Shown one piece after another: positions 1 to 5,745 of a DNA stretch of 6,371 bases. Origin of the DNA: Acidobacteriota bacterium (GTDB taxonomy: Bacteria; Acidobacteriota; Thermoanaerobaculia; UBA5066); NCBI GenBank assembly GCA_016789625.1, contig JAEUQS010000418.1, positions 1-6,371 of the forward strand, written 5' to 3'. The notes beneath the pieces are model-generated. The model saw only the letters and a list, made by a program, of their open reading frames with translations. It was not told the origin of the DNA and did no database searches. Both the position numbers and the translations under genes were made by a program. Numbering within the stretch: the stretch's first letter is position 1; each line of letters opens with the position of its first letter.

Positions 1-1
1 C

Positions 2-1468
2 ACGCCCGCGCTCGCGGGCCTCGCGGCGAGGGGCGCGCGGTTTCCGCGCGCCTACACCGTCACCCCCTGGACGGCCCCGGCGCTCGTCTCGATCTTCACG
101 GGCCTCTACCCGCCGACGCACGGCGTCGTGAACCGCGACGACACGACGCCCAAGACGCTGCCCACGCTCCCCCGCCTCCTCGGGCAGAACGGCTACGGGC
201 TCGTGAGCTACGGCTTCTTCACGGAGGTCTCGTACTACCGGAACCTGGGCCTGCCGAAGCCCCCGATCGACGGCGCGGAGGTCGTCGGCGCGGGCGTCCT
301 CGCGTCCTGGCTGCGGAGCCGGCCCCAGGGGCCGTTCTTCGCGTGGATCCACTTCACCGAGCCGCACCTCCCCTACGGCGCCTCGGGCTACGAGGCGGCG
401 ACCGCGAACGTGCGCGGCTCGACCGGGCTCGAGAGGTCGCAGATCTCGGCGACGGTTCCCCTGGGGATGGGGTTCACGTTCGAGGAGGGCGACCGGGAGA
501 AGCTCCTCGCGCTCTACGACGCCGACGTCGTCCGCATGGACGCCGCGCTCGGTTCGGTGCTCGACGCGCTCTCCGCCTCGGGCCTCGCGGAGGAGACGCT
601 CGTCGTCTTCACGGCCGACCACGGCGAGGAGCTGCTCGAGCACGGCTTCGTGGGGCACGCCTCGACGAGCGGCGAGGCCCAGCTCACGAGCGAGGTCCTC
701 GGGATCCCCCTCGTCCTCGCGGGGCCGGGAGTGCCGGCGGGGCTCGTGAGCGAGGCGCTCGCCCAGAACGTCGACGTCGCCCCCACGGTCCTCGCTCTCG
801 CGGGCGTACCCGGCGACGCGACCATGCAGGGCACGTCGCTCGTGCCCGCTCTCCGCGGCCGCCCCACGAAGCGCGATCGGCTGTTCTTCGACACGACGCC
901 CGGCGGGCACCTCACCCCGCCGGAGCGCCGCCTGGAGCGCCTCCAGGGCATCGGCGACGGGACCCGCATCCACGCCGAGCGCACCGGCGGCCCGGCGCAG
1001 GCGGCGGATCCGATCGAGCCGGCGCTCGCCCGCGAGCTCGCCCGCTGGAAGAGGCAGCAGCTCTCGGCCCGTCTCCGCGTCCTGAAGGAGCACGGTGGCG
1101 AGGTGCCGCCGGGAGAGAAGGCGATATCGGGTTATGCCGCGACGCTCGAGGTCGAAAGCCCTCGCGACGGCGAGCGCCTCGGCTTCCGGGAGAGCGGCGG
1201 GACCATCCGGCTCGCGTGGCGCGCGCCGGGCGCCGGGGCGGGAGGCGCGGCCGGTCCGTTCTGGGTCGAGTACTCCGTGGGCTCGGGAATCCTCTCGGCG
1301 CGGGGGCTCTTTCCCGTGGAGGGCCGCTCGCTCGCGTTCGGACCGTTTCCCGTGGCCTTCTGGAACGACCTCGCCACGTACAGCCCCTTCCGCTTCCGCG
1401 TCGTGGATCCCGCCACCCGGACGCGCTCGGCCTGGCAGACGTTCACGGTCGTGGCCTCCGGCTCGTAG
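2..1468 (+). CDS. Sulfatase-like hydrolase/transferase (alkaline phosphatase superfamily), 3' part, with C-terminal beta-sandwich
   Basis: The gene is open at the left window edge; 488 residues are visible and the real start lies outside. The frame is already coding from position 2 (ARGARFPRAYTVTPWTAP), so the in-frame GTG at 128 is internal. Sulfatase-family landmarks appear in order: nucleophile segment TPWTAPALVSIFTGLYP (visible residues 21-37), FFAWIHFTEPHLPY, YDADVVRMDAALGS, and metal-binding ADHGEELLEHG with D206/H207 and GH219. IPLVLAGPGVP, VDVAPTVLALAGVP and QGTSLVPAL follow. The N-terminal metal-binding Asp motif must lie upstream. The nucleophile position (normally Cys or Ser in C/S-x-P-x-R) is Thr24, codon 71-73, and the following Arg is absent. 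A formylglycine-dependent sulfatase is therefore unlikely; Thr is the nucleophile in related phosphotransferases such as LtaS and EptA. About 110 C-terminal residues (from ~1135) look like an Ig/FN3 fold (TLEVESPRDGERL, PFRFRVVDPATRTRSAW). Family membership is firm; substrate is unknown. Confidence 0.9.
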   Translation, partial: TPALAGLAARGARFPRAYTVTPWTAPALVSIFTGLYPPTHGVVNRDDTTPKTLPTLPRLLGQNGYGLVSYGFFTEVSYYRNLGLPKPPIDGAEVVGAGVLASWLRSRPQGPFFAWIHFTEPHLPYGASGYEAATANVRGSTGLERSQISATVPLGMGFTFEEGDREKLLALYDADVVRMDAALGSVLDALSASGLAEETLVVFTADHGEELLEHGFVGHASTSGEAQLTSEVLGIPLVLAGPGVPAGLVSEALAQNVDVAPTVLALAGVPGDATMQGTSLVPALRGRPTKRDRLFFDTTPGGHLTPPERRLERLQGIGDGTRIHAERTGGPAQAADPIEPALARELARWKRQQLSARLRVLKEHGGEVPPGEKAISGYAATLEVESPRDGERLGFRESGGTIRLAWRAPGAGAGGAAGPFWVEYSVGSGILSARGLFPVEGRSLAFGPFPVAFWNDLATYSPFRFRVVDPATRTRSAWQTFTVVASGS

Positions 1469-1474
1469 ACCGGT

Positions 1475-2665
1475 TCAGGGGCGTTCCGGAACGATCTTAT
1501 CGAGGAGCTCGATCCAGCGGGCGACCGTCTCGGCGTCGTCGAACGAGGCCGCGCGCCGGCGTCCCCGTTGAGCCAGCTCTCTCCGGTAGTCCTCGTCGAG
1601 CCAGACCTTCTCGAACGCCGTCTGGATGGAGCGTTCCTCGCTCGGCTCGAAGAGGTGCGCCGAGGAGCCCGCCAGCTCCTCGAGTGCCGGGATCTGCGAG
1701 CAGGCCACGGGCGTTCCGAGCCGGAACGCCTCGAGCACGGGCAGCCCGAAGCCCTCGTAGAGCGAGGGGAAGAGGAGGAGCCGGGCTCCCTGGAGCAGCG
1801 CCGTCACGTCGAGGTCGCTCTGGAATCCCAGGATCCGCACGGCGGCCCCGAGGCCGAGTCTCGCCGCCTCGGCTTCGAGCGCCCGGCGCCCGTCCTCGAG
1901 AGCGCCGCAGAGCACGAGCACGAAGCCCGGGTCCCGCGACAGGGGAGAGTCCCGCAGCGCCGAGAGGAGTCGCGCGTGGTTCTTGTGGGGCCAGAAATTC
2001 GCGGGATAGACGGCGTAGCCCCCGCGCGCGAGACCCAGCCGCGAGAGCCTCGAGAGAACCTCGGCCTCCCCGAGCGCCGCCCGCTCGCGGGGGACGAGAG
2101 GCGGGAGGACGACCGTCCGCGCCTCGCTGATGCGCACCTGCGTGACCGCCATCTCGCGGGTGAACGCCGAGGAGACGACGACGCGGTCGGCCCGCCTCAG
2201 GTCCTGCCGGAACGCCCGCCGCCGGGCCAGCTCCCCGGTGGGAAAGAACCCGGGATAGTCGAGCTCCTGGAAGTCGTGCACGGTGGCGACGTGGGGCAGC
2301 CCCGGCTCATGGAAGACCGCGCTGCCCAGCGGGCTCAGGAGCGCGCTCGCGCCGCGTCGCAACAGCGAGCTGGGGTCGCCGAGGAAGCGCTGGAGAAGAG
2401 GAGGTGAGACGCGGCGGTGGGTGCGGAGAGCGCGCTTGGGCTCCCGGACCTCACCGCGGGTCCCGAGGAGGTGGACGGCGGCTCCCTGCGCGGCGAGGGT
2501 CGCGACCGCGGGCTCCGCTCCGGGCTTCACCAGGAGGTGCAGGGAGATTCCCTTCTCCGAGAGGCGCCGCAGCAGCTCGAGAGCCGCGGGCGCGGCGCCT
2601 CCGTTCGTGCCGTCGGGCGCGAGGGCCGCGAGGTCGACGTAGAGCTCGAATCGCTTGGCTATCAT
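1475..2665 (-). CDS. Glycosyltransferase family 4 (GT-B fold)
   Basis: A 396-residue protein of normal length for GT4 retaining glycosyltransferases, which transfer a sugar from a nucleotide donor to a lipid-linked or polysaccharide acceptor at the cytoplasmic face of the membrane. Residues 1-200 form the N-terminal Rossmann half, with a glycine-rich GTNGGAAPAALELL (19-32) and the conserved VHDFQELDYPGFF (129-141). The linker region carries SSAFTREMA (165-173) and VVLPPLVP. The donor-binding half starts at YPANFWPHKNHARLL (220-234), continues with VRILGFQSDLD (276-286) and has the hallmark E-x7-E in YEGFGLPVLE (E304 and E312). Such proteins are often called mannosyltransferases or rhamnosyltransferases, but the sugar cannot be read from sequence. 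The ATG at 2665 is the only plausible start: no ATG or GTG lies in frame just upstream and the protein begins correctly at RFELYVDL. No purine-rich ribosome-binding site precedes it. It converges on the sulfatase-like gene (6 bp gap) and diverges from gmd (20 bp). Confidence 0.93.
   Translation of the reverse strand: MIAKRFELYVDLAALAPDGTNGGAAPAALELLRRLSEKGISLHLLVKPGAEPAVATLAAQGAAVHLLGTRGEVREPKRALRTHRRVSPPLLQRFLGDPSSLLRRGASALLSPLGSAVFHEPGLPHVATVHDFQELDYPGFFPTGELARRRAFRQDLRRADRVVVSSAFTREMAVTQVRISEARTVVLPPLVPRERAALGEAEVLSRLSRLGLARGGYAVYPANFWPHKNHARLLSALRDSPLSRDPGFVLVLCGALEDGRRALEAEAARLGLGAAVRILGFQSDLDVTALLQGARLLLFPSLYEGFGLPVLEAFRLGTPVACSQIPALEELAGSSAHLFEPSEERSIQTAFEKVWLDEDYRRELAQRGRRRAASFDDAETVARWIELLDKIVPERP
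1482..1493. repeat. 12-bp perfect palindrome at the sulfatase/GT4 convergent junction
   Basis: CGTTCCGGAACG lies 13 bp past the sulfatase-like stop codon and within the last codons of the minus-strand GT4 gene. It could form only a 4-bp stem with a CCGG loop and no T-tract follows, so it is weak as a terminator. Its place between convergent genes is the reason to record it. Confidence 0.45.
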
Positions 2666-2668
2666 CGC

Positions 2669-2681
2669 GGGGAGACAGGGG
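2669..2681 (+). promoter_or_regulatory. Ribosome-binding site of gmd
   Basis: The run GGGGAGACAGGGG sits just before the ATG at 2686. GGAG (2671-2674) is 11 nt and AGGGG (2677-2681) is 4 nt from the start. Either could pair with the 16S rRNA tail. The site supports ATG 2686 as the gmd start over the longer open frame reaching back to 2404, which overlaps the GT4 gene and lacks family similarity there. Confidence 0.55.
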
Positions 2682-2685
2682 CACG

Positions 2686-3684
2686 ATGGCGAGAATTCTC
2701 ATCTCCGGAATCACGGGCCAGGACGGCTCCTACCTCACGGAAGCGCTGCTCCGGGCCGGCGACGAGGTGCACGGCCTCGTGAGGCAGTCCAGTCTGCTCA
2801 CGAGGAGCCGGCTGGATACGGCACCCGCTTGCGCCGCGGCGCGCGCCGAAGGCCGGCTGCATCTCCACTACGCGGACCTCTCCGATTCCAGCAGCCTCCA
2901 GGCCGTGGTTCGCACCGTGCGGCCCGAGGTCGTCTACCACCTCGCCGGACAAAGTCACGTCAAGATCTCCTTCGAGCTTCCAGAGTACACCGCGGATTCG
3001 ACCGGTCTCGGCACTCTCAGGCTTCTCGAGGCGGTGCGCCAGCAGGCTCCCGCATGCAGATTTTTTCTGGCCGCAACGAGCGAGATTTTCGGGGAGCCCT
3101 CGGAATCGCCGCAGAGCGAAACGACGCCGATGGCACCCGTGAATCCCTATGCCGCGGCCAAGGTGTACGCGCTGAACCTCGTGCGCATCTACCGCCGCGC
3201 CTACGGCCTCTTCGCGTGCTCGGGAATCCTCTTCAACCACGAGAGCCCGCGGCGGGGGGAGAACTACGTGACCCGCAAGATCGCCCGCGCCGCGGCCCGC
3301 ATCTCCCGGGGCCTCGAGAAGGAGCTGCGGCTCGGGACGCTCTCGTCGCGGCGCGACTGGGGCTATGCGAAGGACGTCGTCGAGGGGATGCGCGCGATCG
3401 TCGCGGCGCAGGAGCCGTCCGACTACGTGCTCGCGACGGGGGAGACCCACAGCGTCGAGGACTTCTGCCGCGAGGCGTTCGCGGTGGCCGGGCTCGACTA
3501 CAGGGAGTACGTGGTCACCGACCCGCATTTCGTGAGGCCCGTCGACATCACCGAGACGCGGGGCGACGCCTCGCGCGCGCACCGCGAGCTGGGCTGGAGG
3601 CCGAAGACCTCGTTCAGCGAGCTCGTGAAGCTCATGGTCGATTCCGAGGTCGCCGCGCTCGACGGCCGCGAGACGGACGGCTGA
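2686..3684 (+). CDS. gmd: GDP-mannose 4,6-dehydratase
   Basis: A 332-residue protein of the extended short-chain dehydrogenase/reductase (NDP-sugar epimerase/dehydratase) family, cytoplasmic. It converts GDP-D-mannose to GDP-4-keto-6-deoxy-D-mannose with bound NADP(H). The NADP-binding GITGQDGSYL lies at residues 8-17, and YHLAGQSHVKISFE (84-97) matches the Gmd signature. The catalytic set is T131/E133 in AATSEIFG with Y155-x3-K159 in NPYAAAK, very near the numbering in E. coli Gmd. The Gmd-specific GILFNHESPRRGENYVTRKI block, SSRRDWGYAKDVVE and DYVLATGETHSV follow, ending in GDASRAHRELGWRPKTSF. Length suits the shorter Gmd form (E. coli Gmd is about 373). ATG 2686 is chosen because GITGQDG must sit close to the N-terminus. 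It is the first gene of the operon. Its product needs a further enzyme (Fcl, Rmd or Per type) that is absent from the window. The 5' half is less GC-rich than its surroundings. Confidence 0.96.
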   Translation: MARILISGITGQDGSYLTEALLRAGDEVHGLVRQSSLLTRSRLDTAPACAAARAEGRLHLHYADLSDSSSLQAVVRTVRPEVVYHLAGQSHVKISFELPEYTADSTGLGTLRLLEAVRQQAPACRFFLAATSEIFGEPSESPQSETTPMAPVNPYAAAKVYALNLVRIYRRAYGLFACSGILFNHESPRRGENYVTRKIARAAARISRGLEKELRLGTLSSRRDWGYAKDVVEGMRAIVAAQEPSDYVLATGETHSVEDFCREAFAVAGLDYREYVVTDPHFVRPVDITETRGDASRAHRELGWRPKTSFSELVKLMVDSEVAALDGRETDG

Positions 3685-3695
3685 CGGGCCGCCCG

Positions 3696-4568
3696 GTGGG
3701 GCCCGCCGTGCTCGTGCCCGCGTTCCGGCGCGCCCCGGCGACCCGCCGCGCGCTGGCCTCGCTGTACGCGGCGGGCGCGACGCGCGTGATCCTCGTGGAC
3801 GACGAGGGCCAGGGCGACGGCGTGGCGCTCGCGAGGGAGTTCCCGGGGCTCGAGGTCCTCACGACCGATCGGGCGCTCTACTGGACGGGATCCATCGCGC
3901 TCGCGGCCCGCCACGCGTTCGCTTCGGGCGCGGAGTCGGTGCTCCTCTTCAACCAGGACGTGGCGGTGCTCGGGCCGGACTACTTCGAGCGGCTCGCCCG
4001 CACCGCGGCCGCCCGGCCCGGCGCGCTCCTCGGCAGCGCCGTCGTGTACGCGCACGAACCCGATATCGTGTGGTCGGCGGGAGGGCGCATGGAGTTCTGG
4101 GGGCGGGGTCCCGTCGTGGCGTTCCACGGGCGAGAGGTTGCGGCTCTGCCCCTGGAGCCGTTTGCCGTCGACTGGCTCTTCGGCATGGGGACGTTCGTTC
4201 CCCGAGCCGTCTTCGAGCGCATCGGCCTCCCCGACGGCGAGCGCTTTCCGATGGCCTGGGGGGACACGGACTACTCGCTGCGCGCGAAGGCCGCGGGTGT
4301 GCCCGTCTTCGTCGACCCCGGCCTCCGGCTCGTCCACGAGGTGGGCGGCTACGACGCGCGCGCCGCCGGCCCGCCGTCCGCGGGCCTCTACGTGAGCTGG
4401 CTGCTCGACCCGCGCCACAACCTCTCGCTCGACGCGCACCGCGAGATCTGGCGGCGGCACGGGCCGCGGGGTCTCTGGCCGCTCGCGCTGGGCGTCCGCG
4501 CGCTCCACCTCCTCGCGAACTACGTGCGGATCCGGGTGCTCTACCCCGGCGAGGGGCGCGAGGCATGA
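3696..4568 (+). CDS. Glycosyltransferase family 2 (rhamnosyltransferase-like GT-A)
   Basis: A 290-residue GT-A fold glycosyltransferase; the closest pattern is the WbbL/RfbF-like rhamnosyltransferase group, which adds sugars to growing polysaccharides or lipid carriers on the inner membrane. The N-terminal strand is AVLVPAFRR (4-12), followed by VILVDDEGQGDG (31-42). LYWTGSIALAARHAF (61-75) corresponds to the usual TGGNN-type donor loop, and VLLFNQDVAVLGPDYF (82-97) holds the DxD-equivalent site as N86-Q87-D88. The acceptor/base region is FPMAWGDTDYSLRAKAAG (184-201), with D190, D192 and R196. The start is uncertain: GTG 3696 gives a natural N-terminus, GTG 3708 is also possible, and the frame is open further back through gmd. 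There is no strong ribosome-binding site; it lies 11 bp after the gmd stop, so reinitiation after gmd is likely. The frame ends in ATGA, overlapping the next start by 4 bp. The donor sugar is not determined; a GDP-6-deoxyhexose derived from Gmd is a guess from position. Confidence 0.9.
   Translation: MGPAVLVPAFRRAPATRRALASLYAAGATRVILVDDEGQGDGVALAREFPGLEVLTTDRALYWTGSIALAARHAFASGAESVLLFNQDVAVLGPDYFERLARTAAARPGALLGSAVVYAHEPDIVWSAGGRMEFWGRGPVVAFHGREVAALPLEPFAVDWLFGMGTFVPRAVFERIGLPDGERFPMAWGDTDYSLRAKAAGVPVFVDPGLRLVHEVGGYDARAAGPPSAGLYVSWLLDPRHNLSLDAHREIWRRHGPRGLWPLALGVRALHLLANYVRIRVLYPGEGREA
4551..4556 (+). promoter_or_regulatory. Ribosome-binding site of second GT2 gene
   Basis: GAGGGG lies 8 nt before the ATG at 4565, inside the end of the preceding gene. 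It supports this ATG, which also forms the ATGA overlap with the upstream stop codon. Confidence 0.5.
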
Positions 4569-5443
4569 GCCTGCCGCGCATCTCCCTCGTCACGCCGAGC
4601 TACCAGCAGGCGGCGTTTCTCGAGGCGACGCTCGAGAGCGTCCTCTCGCAGAACTATCCCGATATCGAGTTCTCGGTGCGCGACGGCGGCTCCACCGACG
4701 GCTCGGTCGCGATCCTCGAGAGGTACGCGGACCGGGTGCCGTTCGTCTCCGAGAGGGACGGCGGCCAGGCCGACGCCATCAACCGCGGCTTCCGCACCGC
4801 GACGGGCGAGGTGATGGGCTGGCTGAACAGCGACGACGTGCTCCTCCCGGGCGCGCTCGCGGCCGTGGGCGAGGCGTTCGCGAAGAACCCCGAGCTCGTT
4901 CTCGTGTACGGCCGCGCCGTGTACGTGGACGCCGAGGGAAAGCGGCTCGCGCCCTACCTCACGGCGCCGTGGAGCCGGGAGCGCCTCGCGGACTACTGCT
5001 TCCTGGCACAGCCCGCGACGTTCTGGCGGAGCCGCGTGCTCCGCGAGGTGGGCGAGCTGGATGCCTCGCTCCACCACACCATGGACTACGACTACTGGCT
5101 GCGCATCGCCGAGCGCTACGAGGACCGGCAGATCCTGTACCTCGATCGCGAGCTGGCCGCGGCGCGGCTCCACGGCGACGCGAAGTCGGTCGCGGGGTGG
5201 GATCGCGGGCTGGACGAGATCTTCCGGCTCGTGAAGAGGCGCACGGGACGCGTCTCGCTGTGGTGGTGCGTCGCCAAGTGGGATCACCGGCTCGACGGCC
5301 GCAGCCAGGTGACCGACCCGCATCCCGTTCCGTGGCGGGTCTACCCGCCCGCGATCCTGGAGTTCCTGAGATCGAACCCGCCGTCGCAATGGCTCCGCGG
5401 GCTCCGCGGGGCGTTCCGCGGGCTCAGAAAGAGGCTTTCGTGA
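4565..5443 (+). CDS. Glycosyltransferase family 2 (WcaA-like GT-A)
   Basis: A 292-residue GT2 enzyme of the common surface-polysaccharide type, unlike its upstream neighbour in sequence and so not a recent duplicate. Motifs in order: ISLVTPSYQQAAFLEATLES (6-25), DGGSTDGSVAIL (40-51), the donor-binding SERDGGQADAINRGF (62-76), TGEVMGWLNSDDVLLPGAL (80-98) with the DxD-type N88-S-D90-D91, QPATFWR (149-155), and the acceptor/base segment MDYDYWLRIAERY (173-185) with D174, D176 and R180. The late ARLHGDAKS matches the usual R-x-H-x-x-S/K-S ending of this subfamily. It is predicted soluble or peripherally membrane bound; the last 20 or so residues are Arg-rich with regularly spaced Leu/Phe/Trp (QWLRGLRGAFRGLRKRLS). 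It starts at ATG 4565 inside the previous stop (ATGA) and ends in GTGA shared with the YciI-like gene, so translation is probably coupled on both sides. The sugar and acceptor are unknown. Confidence 0.94.
   Translation: MSLPRISLVTPSYQQAAFLEATLESVLSQNYPDIEFSVRDGGSTDGSVAILERYADRVPFVSERDGGQADAINRGFRTATGEVMGWLNSDDVLLPGALAAVGEAFAKNPELVLVYGRAVYVDAEGKRLAPYLTAPWSRERLADYCFLAQPATFWRSRVLREVGELDASLHHTMDYDYWLRIAERYEDRQILYLDRELAAARLHGDAKSVAGWDRGLDEIFRLVKRRTGRVSLWWCVAKWDHRLDGRSQVTDPHPVPWRVYPPAILEFLRSNPPSQWLRGLRGAFRGLRKRLS
5391..5422 (+). repeat. Short direct repeats of TCCGCGGG
   Basis: TCCGCGGG occurs at 5394-5401, 5403-5410 and 5415-5422. The first two lie in adjacent copies of a 9-bp unit (GCTCCGCGG). 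Spacings of 9 and 12 bp keep the frame, and the copies encode the RG-hydrophobic repeats at the end of the GT2 protein. Each core CCGCGG is itself palindromic. This is probably a coding-level micro-repeat. Confidence 0.6.
5426..5434 (+). promoter_or_regulatory. Ribosome-binding site of the YciI-like gene
   Basis: AGAAAGAGG is 5 nt upstream of the GTG at 5440 and is the clearest Shine-Dalgarno-like sequence in the operon. It decides the start of the small gene at the GTGA overlap and rejects the longer open frame that runs back to 4969 within the GT2 gene. Confidence 0.65.
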
Positions 5444-5745
5444 AGCACTTCATCCTCTTCTACGACGTCGTGCCCGACTACGTGGAGCGCCGCGCGGCCT
5501 TCCGCGCCGAGCATCTCGAAAAGGCCTGGGCCTCCCACGACCGCGGCGAGCTCGTGCTCGGGGGGGCGCTGGCGGATCCCCCGGACGGAGCGGTGCTCAT
5601 CTTCAAGGCCGATTCGCCCGACGTGGTGCGTCGGTTCGCCGAGGCCGATCCCTACGTGGTGAACGGCCTCGTCGCGAGCTGGCGCGTGAGGGAGTGGACG
5701 ACGGTCGCCGGCGCTCTCGCGGCGACCCCCGTGAGGCCGGCCTAG
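5440..5745 (+). CDS. YciI-like (YCII domain) small protein
   Basis: A 101-residue cytoplasmic protein with the whole length taken up by one YCII domain, a dimeric alpha/beta ferredoxin-like fold related to dimeric alpha-beta barrel proteins. It begins KHFILFYDVVPDYVERRAAF (2-21). It then has the conserved His in FRAEHLEKAW (H25), the GELVLGGALADPPDGAVLIF strand-turn-strand (36-55), the family signature ADPYVVNGLV (69-78, with D70-P71-Y72), and VREWTTV near the end. Functions are poorly known: the His and Asp residues suggest catalysis, and some relatives act as lyases or dehydrochlorinases or are fused to sigma factors, but none is established here. It begins with GTG overlapping the GT2 stop by 4 bp and has its own good ribosome-binding site, so it is the last gene of the gmd operon. 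Its stop TAG shares two bases with the stop of the convergent helicase gene. A role in the glycan pathway is only inferred from position. Confidence 0.88.
   Translation: MKHFILFYDVVPDYVERRAAFRAEHLEKAWASHDRGELVLGGALADPPDGAVLIFKADSPDVVRRFAEADPYVVNGLVASWRVREWTTVAGALAATPVRPA

Noticed and set aside
2..1468. Formylglycine-dependent sulfatase call
   Set aside because: The modified Cys/Ser and the following Arg are missing from the nucleophile motif, so only a sulfatase-like superfamily call is supported.
343..2130. Long plus-strand open frame (595 codons) across the sulfatase-like and GT4 genes
   Set aside because: Its translation is Arg/Ala/Pro-rich low complexity with no family motif, and it spans two clearly real genes on opposite strands. 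It is a GC-driven shadow frame.
1568..2407. Plus-strand open frame opposite the GT4 gene
   Set aside because: The antisense frame has well-formed GT4 motifs (E-x7-E and WPHKN); this one is Glu/Arg-rich without any recognisable domain.
2660..2665. TATCAT as a -10 box for gmd
   Set aside because: It differs from TATAAT at one base, but no -35-like hexamer lies 16-18 bp upstream, the start site it implies would cut into the ribosome-binding site, and it overlaps the GT4 start codon. Chance is likely.
2404..2685. Upstream extension of gmd to an ATG at 2404
   Set aside because: The extra 94 residues are Arg/Gly-rich, overlap the GT4 gene antisense, and would push the NADP-binding GITGQDG motif far from the N-terminus. 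ATG 2686 has a ribosome-binding site.
3498..4508. Long minus-strand open frame opposite gmd and the first GT2
   Set aside because: It is rich in Arg, His and Glu with no motif and is the mirror of conserved GT2 coding sequence.
4541..5389. Long minus-strand open frame opposite the second GT2
   Set aside because: No domain pattern, and the opposite strand encodes a fully conserved GT2.
3696..5443. The two GT2 genes as a tandem duplication
   Set aside because: They share only the general GT-A fold; motif sequences, spacing and C-termini differ throughout, so they belong to different GT2 subfamilies.
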